Assembly: GCA_022393335.1 (NCBI GenBank)
Contig: JAJEKB010021931.1
Span: 1 to 64,000 of the forward strand
Direction of reading: 5' to 3'
DNA from: Macrotrachela quadricornifera
Taxonomy: Eukaryota > Rotifera > Eurotatoria > Philodinida > Philodinidae
DNA length: 64,000 nucleotides
This document shows, piece by piece, positions 12,643 through 24,049 of this stretch. The stretch's first letter is position 1; the number at the start of each line of letters is the position of its first letter. The notes beneath the pieces were generated by a model that saw only the letters and a list, made by a program, of their open reading frames with translations, searched no databases and had not been told where the DNA came from. Made by a program: the position numbers and the translations under genes.

Positions 12643-15600
12643 ATGAAACTATTTTTGAATTTATTTCACTTTATACTTCTCTGTTTGATATGTGAAGGAT
12701 ACTATCGTTTATATCATAGTCATTATCCTACATCAAACAACGATCATGATTGTTTATATCGTTTTGAGAGTACTTTAAATGGTTTAACTTATCATCTTGT
12801 ACCTTATTGTATTCGTCACACTACAATTTATTCGAAGAAAGAATGTTTTGGAACTAAATTCACATTTCAGGAACTTCGTTCGAATAATGTTACATTACAC
12901 CAACTTTGGAAATGGTTTGCACCAACTGATTTAATTGATGATTATGCAGTTTATCTTCTAAACAAGTCAAGCAACGACAATAATGAACAAGTTTATTGTA
13001 ATTGTACGGTTGGATTTTCGTTTGGAACACAATGTCAATATCAATTCAAGATGGGAAATGAAAGAAGTTCATTTGATGAGATTGTTAATATAACATTGAT
13101 GATGAGTGAAACGAACAAAAATGATTTGTATTGGATGAATGAACAAAATTCTACAACATGTTATACTTATTTTAATTGTACCACATATACTGGTTTTTGT
13201 CTTGATTGGCGAGAAATTAACGATGGTATCGTTCATTGTACCAATGGTATAGATGAAGAACATTTTCTGACAATGGAACTCAATGATTGTGATGCAAAAA
13301 CTGAATATCGATGTCGAAATGGTCTATGTATTCCACGTGACTTTCTTCTGGATCGGACATTTGATTGTCCCGATTGGTATGATGAGCCAAGACCTGTTAA
13401 TCATAATTCAATAGATTCGAGTCGAATGTGCTCTTTGAAAGCGGCAACAGCTGAATGTGAAGAACATAAACTTGGTCTCAATTTTTTATCATGTGGTGAT
13501 GGACAACATCTTTCTGTTGAATTTGATGAAGGACGTATTTGCTCGAATTTACGTGATGCTTTTATCCTTAAAACTCTTTTTCGTCCATACTACAAGTCAG
13601 ACGTTGATGATTCATGCTTCATTACAATGATGTGTATCTTCAATATTCTTTGTTTTTTTGAACCATGTCAAAATGGAATTCAACAACATTGTGAAGAGTT
13701 GTTATTCATCAATAATGGGAAAAGTTCATGCCCGAAATTGTTCTTTTTTCCACCAGGTCCTTTTATATTTCCATTTGTTCGACTTTTGTACACTTCTCGT
13801 ACGTTGCGGGATGACATTTATCCTGATTATGTATGTTGGAATCGATCGATTTGTAATATCTATCATGATGGTTCAGCTTTTACGCACAATGGCTTCGTTT
13901 GTATGTTGTCTATGATGTTTAACTTTAATAGATTCATGGAAACATCAAATTCTAGTTACTTGGCTACCAGAATCGTACTCCTCATTCAATGTCTTTTTTC
14001 CCATTGTACTCATCAAAAAACACATTCTAAACTGTATAAGTGCGAATCCAATCGATTCATATCTCCTTATCGCGTACTTGATCATCAATTTAATGATTGC
14101 CCACCGTGGTTAGACTTACGAGAAGAGGAACATATTGGTGGTATCAATTATCAGCTAGCATGTCATTTACCTGATCGATTTATTTGTGCTAATTATGAAT
14201 GTGTTCCACGACGATTAATCCAGGATAATGTTCAGGACTGTCGCAACTACCATGATGAATTATTCTTTGCAAGATGTACAGATGAATTTAATTGTCAATA
14301 TCTTCGAGACATAAATCTTCAGAAAGAACAAGTGATCAATTATCAAGAAATTTGCGACGGATACGATATATTCAAAATGTTTCAAGAAGCCACGTAAGTT
14401 ATAGTCCACTATATTTATCATTTTTAGCCATTATTTGAAATTTAGTTTACAAAGAGAAAACAAGTTGAAGCTCTCTTGTTTATTGCGGACGTTAAAATGG
14501 GGTTGTAGTCAGTAGGATTCTTACTTTACTAATATTGATGCTGATCCAACTGTTTCTACTAGATCGAACCAACCACACTAAGAATTGATTGATGATCTAA
14601 GCAAAACTTTGTTAACTCTTATGTCTACGAAGTATGTCAATTAAATTGTATAAAATACAAGTAAATCTATGATAAATTATAATGTTGCATAATTATTTGA
14701 TTTTCTTATTAAGATATTGCGTTAGTCATCAGTTCCCTATCCCTCCGAAAGCACTTCAATATTTCAACCTATTGACTTGAACTTTTGACTACGTGAATCT
14801 AGTGAGAAATTCTTTATTCTGAATATTGATAGAATATGTGCAGATTTACTGAGAAGATTGTCAATGTCTGAAAAAAAAACTCGCTTTGATTGACTAAAAA
14901 TTATCGCTGATCTCAGATCGGATCTATTTTTGCTTAATTTTTATCAGCTGGGGTCAGAACAAGTTGACTCATACCGGGTACTGGTAGACACGAATTCAGC
15001 ATTATTTAAATGTAACAGAACAGAATATATATATCAAACATCATCTTTATTGTCCAACATAGAGCGACGCGCTGAAAGTGTGATTCATTTGGATGGTGAC
15101 TACACTGTGTATTGATCATATAGATAAAGAACTCTTCATCGTCTTCATCCTCATTAGAATCTCTGTCGCCACTATCAGTCTAACAGTATTATAAGAGCAA
15201 ACGTCGCGGGAATAACATTCGTATTAACTATTAATGTGTAAAATTAGTTACAAACTTAGCTGCTAATGCATATATTGCTGGGTAGAAAGGGCAACTGAAT
15301 TTCCATTTATAAATGTTTGGGGACATCTGCGATTACGAGAAAGTTATATCATTGTATCATGTAACTGTGAAATTTTCCTAAATTATTCGTTGATCTTTGA
15401 GCATGCTAAGAAAAGATTTGTAAGTGAATTAATTAATCTTAAAAAACGGTGTTACATATCCAAAATCCTGAACTTATAACACTATTCATCAAATATTAGA
15501 AAACATTAAAGTATACCGATTAAGTTTTGCGAAATTTCCAGTTAGACATAGTTACCAAAAATGGTTTTTAGTACAATTTTTCATACTAGAACAAATCAAA

Positions 15601-18600
15601 TTAAATCTTTTACATAAATAATGATACAAATTTCTTTAATGCCATTGACAGTTGATTGCATAAATAAATTTTTTTCTCTAATACCAAAATCTCACTGAAA
15701 GTGACAAATTCTCGACGAAAAAGTCGTTTTGTTATCAAGCGATCAAATCAGACTAATACTTCAGCATAATATCAATAAAAGCTCTATTTATTTTCTAGAA
15801 ACTTCAGCGATACGGATGAAACCGACTGTGAATATTGGCCATGTGAAGCTCCTCACATTCACTGTAATGGATTATGGAATTTACCAAATGGTTGTGATGA
15901 ACTTAATTGTTCATTATTGCAGAAAAATTCATGTGCATACAATGAACATCCGTGCGCTTATTTCAATTCAACAACAGTGGGATGTTTACCACTGGTAAAA
16001 GCTGGTGATCGTCATTTCGATTGTCTTTTTGGTACAGATGAACGTGAAACACTTTTAGAAAAAGAATACTTGACAAGAAATAACGGTTTGGTAAACCCCA
16101 AGGAAATACATCGATATTATTATCTCCGATGCTGGAATTATTTCGACATTAATATTAAGCCGGAAAAAGTATGTGACGGCACAAAAAATTGTCCACTTGG
16201 TGATGATGAATTATTCTGTGATTGGTATCAACATTCAACATGTGATAAATTCAAAGAATTTACATGTAAAAATGGAACATGCATTTCGAAAAATAAGCAG
16301 TGGTGCAACGGTATTATCGATTGTGCTCCTGAGGGTGAAGACGAACAACTATGTGACATTTTGAAGATACAACCTTTCTATAAGACTAATATATTTAAAG
16401 AATCTTATTTACCTGTTCTCTTCGATCGTTTCACTCCGACCGAGCATCGATTGATCTTAACTAAACATAAAGTTCAATGCCATCGAGGAATTGTTATTCA
16501 CAATTATGCAGACAATATTGACGAATGCTTATGTCCTCCAAGTTATCATGGAGCTTCTTGTGAACGTCAAAGTGAGCGTCTTACTGTATTCTATCGTGTA
16601 GATGTCCCACCAATGTTTGATCGACGTTCTTTCTACCAGCTTGTCTTCTATCTGCTTGATGAAAATAGGCAAATCTTGACACACGAAACAATGATATATA
16701 CTGCATCCCATGAACAATTTTCATTTAAGCAGCTAATTTATCTCAATTATCCTCGATTTACACGAAGTTTTTCGATGTTCAATAAAAAGTCTGTTCGTAT
16801 TGATGCTTATCGAGTGACCAACATATCAGTTGAATCGACACTTTTATCCTGGTCATACCTTGTTCAATTTTCTGCTTTTCTTCCAGTTACTCGTCTTGCT
16901 GCACTTCTCTATCTTGAAGAGCCATCGGACAAGCAAACAGCATTATGTCAAAACTTTAGTACATGTCAGCATGGTGTCTGTCAAGTATTTATCAATTCAG
17001 GCGAACCTTTTTGTCATTGTAATGATAGTTGGTTTGGATCAACTTGTGATCAAAGACAATCTGTTGACTTATGTACGAAAATTAATTGCAGTCGTCAATT
17101 CTCGAGATGTATCTTATACAATAATCATGCCTTTTGTCTTTGTACTCTTGGTCGAATGGGTCTCAAATGTGAGATACCGTTCGATACTTGCTCTTCAGTC
17201 AGATGTGAAAATAATGGTACATGTATTTCACTTGATGAACGAACAATATCCCAGATTTGCCTTTGTCCAACTTCTCATTTTGGTAATCGATGTCAGTACA
17301 GATCAGCTGAATTAAAAGTAAATATTCCGTCAACTCTACCCCATATTCCAGTGGTAATTATTCATTCTCTTCGTTCTTCTCAAAATCTTCCTGGTGTTCT
17401 ATCACATCTCGATGTCTTTTTTTATCGCAATACACACCCTAATACCTCACTTGTCATTAACTATATCGATCAAGTTATATTACCGCGTTTCATTTTTGCT
17501 CAGCTCTTCTATTCACACTCTAACATTTCTTATTATCTTCTTGTACTTTCCAATATGAATAGAAGTCGTTTAACTACTGAAATTCAAAAATCATATCGAT
17601 GTCCACATGTCAATGAATATCTTAATTCAACATTAATTAACATGAATCAATTGAAACGTATCAAATTTTATCATCTTTACATACAAAATGTCAAATGTTT
17701 TTATGATGAAATATATATGTGTTTGATCGATAAAAATGGATTTCATGAATGTTTCATTTACAATCATAATATTTCTAATTGTATCGAACGCAACTATTGT
17801 GAAAATGATGGACAATGTTTACAGCGCAAAAAAATAGGTCAACTTGATTATATGTGTATTTGTCCTCAATGTACATCAGGAGTTTTTTGTCAAATTCGAA
17901 TGAATGAATACTCAATTACACTTGATACATTGCTCGGTCAAATTATTATCACTGATATTTCTCTAAACGCTCAGCCAATAATTATCAAAGTTTTATTCGG
18001 TCTCAGCTTTGTAATGTTCGCTATTGGTCTTGTCTCCAATGTGTGTTCATTTATTACTTTTCGAAATGAAGATATTCAGAAAGTGGGCTGTGGTCACTAT
18101 CTTCTTATACTATCGATTATTAATCAAATGACATTATGCGTATTTCTAGCTCGTTTAATCTACCTAATCTATAGTCAAATGATAATAATTAGCAATAAGA
18201 AATTTTTACAAGTGAGTTGTCATCTTTTCGATTTTATTCTTCAATTATCAATCTCATTTTCTGAATGGCTTCATACTTGTATTGCCTTTGAACGTATGAT
18301 TAGTACACTTAAAGGTATTAATTTTAGTAAACGTCAAAGTGTATATATGGTCAAAGTGGTTGTTCCCATTCTACTATTAAAGGTCATTCTCACAACCATT
18401 CATCATATTTTCAGCCATACTTTAATCTCTGATCCTCGTTTAGACAATCGTCTTTGGTGTGTGATTGCATATCGTTATGAATGGCTTCGTACTTACGCAA
18501 TTGCCACCAATATTTTTAACAATTTTATTTCACTTCTTATTAATCTCATTTCTGGTATTGTTATCTTAATCGCACTTTCAAACACTCGTTACCGTATCGC

Positions 18601-18892
18601 AGACAACGAACGATATCGAACTATTTTGATTTCACAAATATTTGAACACAAAGATCTTCTTATAGCTCCAGTGACCATGATTATTACTAAATTACCACTT
18701 TTTATTGTTTCAATGATCATCAAATGTATTAGTAAACAATGGCATATATATGTTTCGCTAACTGCTTATTTTCTTTCGTTAATACCATTGATTAGTACTT
18801 TTTTCATCTTCGTCTGGCCTTCTGTCTCGTATATGAGCAAATTTAAACAACATTTTCGATATTTCAAGAGAACGAGGCGAAAAAAACGCTGA
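12643..18892 (+). CDS. Chimeric LDLa/EGF/seven-transmembrane receptor
   Basis: Two exons, 12643-14393 and 15799-18892, joined across a 1405-bp intron (donor GTAAGT, acceptor TTTTCTAG) give about 1614 aa. The acceptor restores a cysteine-rich frame continuous with the second exon. Order of parts: signal peptide (about 1-19); cysteine-rich LDL-receptor class A-like modules (about 213-250, 506-541, then 695-730 and 732-770, the last two with classic CDGTKNCPLGDDE-type acidic ends); EGF-like modules (about 823-840, 967-1005, 1010-1045, 1047-1085, 1245-1285); and a rhodopsin-type seven-helix domain (about 1310-1597). In the 7TM part the helix-3 cysteine (VSCHLF) and loop-2 cysteine (LWCVIAY) are present, the DRY motif is FERM, and the NPxxY region reads WPSVSYM. 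The tail is short and basic (KRTRRKKR). It is probably a cell-surface receptor; ligand and G protein are unknown. The architecture resembles receptors expanded in bdelloid rotifers. The first-half modules are more degenerate than those after the intron. Confidence 0.88.
14394..15798 (+). other. Large intron of the receptor gene
   Basis: 1405 bp, far longer than most other introns in the window. No repeat boundary, gene or RNA was recognised inside, so the cause of the expansion is not visible. Confidence 0.7.
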
Positions 18893-19023
18893 TCTTGATC
18901 TTTGAACAATATTGACTTTAATTGTATCTCCATCAACCTTTTTTGTATCTATAATATCATAAGTGGTAATGCTTTCTCTTTATCATAGAAAATTCATATT
19001 AGATGTTCAAACCCATGTAAATA

Positions 19024-19380
19024 TGAAACGCAAAGTCGACGCGTTGAAACGCAGTTTCACAATAAAACGCGTTCACACGCGATTAAAAACCATTCCACAA
19101 TGCATTCAAACGCATTTTCAATATGAAACGCGTTGAAATGCGGTTAGAGAAAATATCGAAACGCGTCTGGACGCAGTTTTCCTACATAACGTGTTTAAAC
19201 GCAATCAGAAAAAATATGAGCCGCGTCTCAACACGTTTCTAGAAAAAGCTGAACGCGTTTAAACGCATCTTGTTTACTAATTGCATTTAAACGCATTTCA
19301 AATATTTTTTCAAGTACGTTGGAATGCACTCATGCTTTCAAGCGCGTTTGTATGCGTTTAGTTCTTGTTAATCGGATGCG
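19024..19380. repeat. Left subterminal ACGCG repeat cluster
   Basis: Many copies of a degenerate unit such as GAAACGCGTTTAAACGC, irregularly spaced at roughly 20-35 bp. Equivalent inverted copies lie at 20163-20372. Such subterminal motifs often bind a transposase; that role is inferred. Confidence 0.75.
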
Positions 19381-19964
19381 ATTTTACGCAAAAATTGCTG
19401 TTCTAAAATAATTAACTACGTGATCGAAATCATCCGTTTACATATATTTTATTCATCTAAACTTCATTAAACTTCTTAATAAAGAATGTCAGGATAATTT
19501 TAAAATAGACAAAAGTTCAATCACACATACAGCAAAGAATCCATATTTTTCAAAAGTTTCTATATATAATAATAAAAGAATATTGTAATAATTTTCAGCT
19601 ATCCATAACTCTTTTAGCAAATTATATTAAATATTACTATTTAAGTAATATTAAGGACTTTTCATCATATAATCCGACTAAAAGATTATATGAATAATTA
19701 TTTATTCATTAAATTCTTCGATTAAATTATTTATCATGTAAACGAAAAAATGAAAAAAAATCATAATATTAGTCGCATGTAGTAGACAATAAAAAAAGAT
19801 ATTATTTTATTAAAAAATAATAAAATTATTTAAAGAGATAAATGAAAAATCATATTATGTGTTAAATATCTTAACTTCGAAAAAAGTACATCTTATGAAA
19901 ATGAAGTATTTAATCGATGAAATTCGCATTCAAATATATTTTATTTTAAATAAGAAAAGATTTC

Positions 19965-20045
19965 AAGCTAGTATAACTCAGTGGTGTGTATGAACGACTT
20001 CTGATCAATGGTTCATCTGTTCAAATCTGATCGTCATCGCTTAAG
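19965..20045 (+). pseudogene. tRNA-like segment 1
   Basis: It has an A-box-like stretch (TAGTATAACTCAGTGG) and a B-box-like stretch (GTTCAAATC) at tRNA spacing, but stems are imperfect and no good acceptor stem was found. It is most likely a tRNA-derived relic. Confidence 0.3.
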
Positions 20046-20054
20046 GTAAAATTT

Positions 20055-20130
20055 AATCCATCTACCAAGGTAGACTAAGACAATCGAAAAATGTTGATGA
20101 TGGTGACTCAGTTCGAATCTGAGATGGATT
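20055..20130 (+). pseudogene. tRNA-like segment 2, 76 nt
   Basis: The acceptor arms AATCCAT (20055-20061) and ATGGATT (20124-20130) pair perfectly over seven bases. The T arm CTCAG-TTCGAAT-CTGAG is perfect, and the D region resembles Leu/Ser tRNAs (CTAAGAC). The anticodon stem does not form well, so this looks like a decayed tRNA or SINE head rather than a working tRNA. It lies inside the inverted-repeat element. Confidence 0.45.
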
Positions 20131-20162
20131 CAAATATATTTTTCAAATTTTTTGTATTTTTT

Positions 20163-20372
20163 ATGAAACGCGTTTAGACGCTTCGAATGTTTCACTGGAG
20201 ACGCGTTTTTTGATAAAAATGCGTTTGAACGCAAGTCGAACTATAGACGCGTTCAGATGTGTTTCTAAAAAAATCGCGTCTAAACCCTTCGTTTGTTTCA
20301 CTGGGGACGCGTTTAGACGCGTTCACTCTTAGCGTTCCACACGCAAATGAAACGCGTTTCAGACGCGTTTTA
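20163..20372. repeat. Right subterminal ACGCG repeat cluster
   Basis: Repeated units around ACGCGTTTAGACGC, the counterpart of the left cluster in inverse orientation. Confidence 0.75.
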
Positions 20373-20611
20373 AGGCAAAAAATATTTACATGGGAAACAT
20401 ATGAAATTCTTCGCTTGGAATTTATTCTTTCATGATCAGATATTACCTGAAAATTTGAACGAGAACAAAACTATTTTCCTCAATTCTGCACAACATGATT
20501 TGTTTGATGTATTTTTCTAAATTATCAAACTGAGGAAATCTTAGTGTACACATATAATGCTTATTTATAGCTAATCGATCAAACTAAAAGTATAATCCAA
20601 ACTAAAGTAAA

Positions 20612-21090
20612 AAGCAGATTGCCATTTTCCGAATAAGTGTTGATAAGAACAAAATAGAGAGCTGTAATTTTTCCCATTCAAAAGAGCAGGTTGTAGGCAT
20701 TAATTCCTCATAGTCTCCACTAAGACGAAAGATAGTTTTTTTATAGGAATTTTTCAATTGACATTCTTTTTTATGTGTATTTTTATAAATTTCTGCAATG
20801 ATCTCGTCTCAAACTTTTTTTTTTTCAAATGAATCTTCGAAGAATGGTGATAGTTTTATAGCAAAAATTTGGTGATTTGAGCTATATCTTTCGTGCAGTT
20901 TGAGACGCGATTTTGGTAGAATTTTATAAAAATATGCAAAAAATAAGAATGTTAATTGAACTACTCCTATGAGGATTCATCTTTTATCTTAGTAAAAACT
21001 CTATAGACCAATTGTTCGAACATTGCTCTTTCGAATAGTAAAAACTGCAGATCTATCTTGTTCCTATTAAAAGTGATTTGCATTTAAAGA
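20612..21090. repeat. Foldback (inverted-repeat) element, family 1, copy 1
   Basis: Diverged inverted arms meet near 20830-20850. The left arm carries gaacaaaatagagagctg and attcaaaagagca; the right arm carries their inverses. The same features appear in a much better preserved copy at 48625-49226. No coding sequence. Confidence 0.6.
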
Positions 21091-22549
21091 GTGTTGGGTA
21101 ATTTATAGAACACTCTGTCGATAGAAAGATGATTCATTCGTTTTTAGATGAACAATGTAATTCAGAAAAGTCATGAATCATTAAACCGGATGACTCAAAC
21201 TTTGAGAAGGAATGGAGATCCATTGAATATTTCTCGATTGATGAGATGAATATATTTAATTTAACTTCTCTTGAAAAACCTAGCAGAATCATTTTTTTTG
21301 AAAAACATGCTAATCATCCAGCTTATTTTTGTGATGAAAACGTCATATTTTTCGATGATTACTAACGATATCGGCTTGTATATGATGTGCCACTGTATAC
21401 AGATTTCTCATTACCATCTAAATAGAAATCGAATAAATTGCTCACTGATCACACTTAAAAATAACATTTCTCAGAACTATAGTTCGTTCCTTTATGTCGA
21501 TCACTTAAGCAAAGATCATACTTCAAATCTATAATTCTCACAATCATTCTGTTTACTCATTTCTAAATTAATTAGTAGAAGATCATACCCTCCATGGATA
21601 TTTTGTATCTTAACAATAGTTCTGGTCATTTATTTCAATCACTTTTATGTAAAGCTTACGAATGAACCAATTGAGTATAAATCATATTTAAACTAAATAT
21701 TTCTTATCGATATAATAATTCTGTTCATTGATTTTATTCTTTTGGATGTCGGGTTTATAAATTGATCTATTGATCGAACCTTAATCCATTTAAAGTATCG
21801 TTTGAAACTGAAACTAGTGGTCAAAATCGAATTAAATCAAATTCAAATCGAGATTTTCTTATTTGTTGCGGTCTGTGTAATATATTATCTTTACTTATTT
21901 AGATTATTGATCTTACTTCGAGGTGGTTGATTTATACATAGACAAGCTTAGTTTATGATAGAATTTCAAGAAGGCATGTATTCAATCAGCATTTGTGATG
22001 ATGCTATATAAACTAGTGTAAACATGTTGAAATGAAAATAAGTGTTTTAATACATTGTTTTTAAAATGAAATTGAGGAGAAAATGATCTATACACATAGT
22101 TTTTACTGTCCTCTGTCAATGATTTTGATAACATCTGTAGGAATAAAACTACCTTGAAAGATAGAAGGTTTTAAATTAATCGAGTGAAAATGAAGACCAG
22201 ATAATCAACCTCACCCTCACCCCCAAGATTGTGGTCGAAATGTGTCCAAGGTGTCAAAAATGAGTATGCGTTGGGATAATTCTCCTGAGGGCTCGAAATT
22301 CAAACAACGGAAAAAATATATATTTTTCAAGATTCGACCACTCGTCGCATACATCGTTAGCTTTTCCAGATCTACTTGGGTCCAATTGTCGTCCTCCTGA
22401 AAATCTGAGTCCGGGCCAATCATGATTGTATAGCAGTTCTCTCTAGTATCTTTCGGATTGCATACATTCGGGCTTTGAAGACTTCTTAGTGATCAAAAGA
22501 AAATTTAATGAAAAGGCTTTTTATTCAATTTTTTCTTTTCTTCTTTTAA
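21091..22549. other. Non-coding DNA
   Basis: No gene is recognised. Short open frames at 21271-21534 and 22217-22423 show no protein-like composition. Confidence 0.5.
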
Positions 22550-22555
22550 TTTATT
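22550..22555 (-). terminator. Poly(A) signal of the small secreted peptide gene
   Basis: AATAAA on the minus strand, 109 bases beyond the TAA stop. Sensible position, but the motif is common in AT-rich DNA. Confidence 0.45.
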
Positions 22556-22663
22556 TTTGATACATGCACAAGTTTCATAGTATAGTAAACAAATGAACAA
22601 TTCCATAAGTACTACTGTGATCTTTATGTGTATGTGCGCATGGTTTCTTTTGCATGATCAAAA

Positions 22664-22831
22664 TTAATTAATTCGCTGCCAACACAAATAATCACTACCA
22701 CATGTCGCCGAACAATAATCACCATGTACAAGATATCTTTCACCCATCTGCCGACAACGACCTTGAATTATTTCTATAAATAATAATGCAATCACCATAA
22801 AAATAAGAAGTGCAAGTGTTGCAAGATGCAT
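22664..22831 (-). CDS. Small secreted four-cysteine peptide (55 aa)
   Basis: The ATG at 22831 opens a 55-codon frame ending at TAA 22664-22666. Residues 2-22 are strongly hydrophobic (LALLIFMVIALLF), a signal peptide probably cut after IQG at 24. The predicted mature part of about 31 residues has four cysteines at 26, 40, 44 and 50 (spacing C-13-C-3-C-5-C), allowing two disulphides. A 78-bp intron in the leader (22839-22916, donor GTAAGT, acceptor TTTTTTCAG) ends seven bases before the ATG. A TATA box and a poly(A) signal flank the unit, so it looks like a complete, possibly highly expressed gene. I do not recognise the peptide family. Hormone, defence peptide or other secreted roles are all open. 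Confidence 0.75.
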   Translation of the reverse strand: MHLATLALLIFMVIALLFIEIIQGRCRQMGERYLVHGDYCSATCGSDYLCWQRIN

Positions 22832-22982
22832 TGTAGTACTGAAAAAACAATTGGTGATAGTTTAGTGTTGTTATAATTCTATTAGTATTAGAAACATTTT
22901 ACTTACATTTCTTAATTTAGTTGATGCTTTTGAGTGTAAATGTATGAGAATGTTGTTGTATGAAATTTGCGAGCAATTAAAG

Positions 22983-22992
22983 CCTTTTTATA
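22983..22992 (-). promoter_or_regulatory. TATA box of the small secreted peptide gene
   Basis: TATAAAAAGG on the minus strand, about 66 bases upstream of the intron donor at 22916. Initiation about 30 bases downstream would give a leader exon of about 40 bases before the intron. Confidence 0.6.
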
Positions 22993-23739
22993 CTTTTCTC
23001 TCCTACCTCAGTACAATAATAAAAAGCTATTGAACCAATTGCTTTTTTTCTCTGAAATTTCAAAGCATTGAAACTCAAGTAGGATTTATCTGATCATTAT
23101 AAGTATTTCCGAGAGAGACAGAGAAATTAGTTGCAAAAAAAGTGTGTCAATAATTGCAATTGAAACAAGATAATATCAAGGATGAAGACGACATTTTTTT
23201 CTGAGAAATTTCTACGTTTTGAAATGTGAGTAGGATCTACCTAATCATCGCCAGTATTTCGGAGAAATACTAAAAGATTAGTAAAACGAAAAGTATGTCA
23301 ATAAACGTTACTGCAATAAAGAAAGCCGAAAACTCTAGAGTGACAATGAGTTGGAAACAGCAACTTCACTCTAAGAACCACGATCTATAATGCTTATTGA
23401 GTATATTCAGTCGAATAAACTCATATATATATAAAGAAGAAAGTTTGTTGAGGGTGAGGGTAAGTGGAGAAACCATGATGTTAACATTTCATTTCAGTAA
23501 CGAGAATCTTCAGACAGTCCTGTTTCAATTCAAAAATCAAAACAAAGTTGATTCTAATCTGTTGCACAAGCAACGTTAGAATAAAGAGAGTGATCAGAAA
23601 TCAAAGAATATTCCTTACTTTGGAAACAGATTAAAATGAAAGTATTTGGTGAATGTAGAACTGTTCTAATATTGGTTTCTTTAGATTACATCGCTTTTGT
23701 GAAAAAAACATTGAGAAATATCTTTTTTTGTAACTATTT
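22993..23739. other. Non-coding DNA
   Basis: No gene is supported. Loosely similar blocks near 23040-23130 and 23200-23300 (aatttc.a.g.tttgaaa....tagga) suggest a decayed direct repeat. Confidence 0.45.
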
Positions 23740-23870
23740 TCATGGAAAATACCAAAAAAAAGGTAGTATTTTGAGATTTTGACTGCCAAAAGTCGATTTT
23801 TTTCCATCAGAATTTTGACCTCTACTTCCCCTCAGCATTCTATTCCTGAAAGTTTAACTTCCCAGACAGA

Positions 23871-23887
23871 CAAAACCTTTAAAAAAA
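23871..23887 (+). repeat. Left inner terminal inverted repeat
   Basis: CCCAGACAGACAAAACC, exact inverse of 31527-31543. The next 110 bases contain ACGCGT-type repeats (aaaacgcgtaaaaacgcg). Confidence 0.85.
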
Positions 23888-24049
23888 CGCGTAAAAACGC
23901 GTTAGAAAAGCGTAAATACGCAGTTTTTACGCTACCATAACGTTAAAACGCCGTTTTTACGGTATGCTAACCCGTTTCTACTCGTATAATGTACGACGAT
24001 TAAAAAAAAAACCTCTTATTTTGCGTTTTCCATAGAGATTTTACAGGAA

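Larger units (their letters stand above)
19012..20394. mobile_element. Unclassified inverted-repeat element with ACGCG-rich ends
   Basis: It starts CCCATGTAAATAT (19012) and ends with the exact inverse ATATTTACATGGG (20394). Just inside both ends are clusters of short degenerate repeats built on AAACGCGTTT (about 19024-19380 and 20163-20372). The 1383-bp interior has no coding capacity but contains two tRNA-like segments. No clear target duplication is visible; both flanks have AAA next to the element. I cannot assign it to a superfamily. Confidence 0.72.

Noticed and set aside
23397..23461. gtgagggtgagggtaag as a telomere-type repeat
   Set aside because: Only two or three imperfect units occur, with no array; chance or a short relic is more likely.
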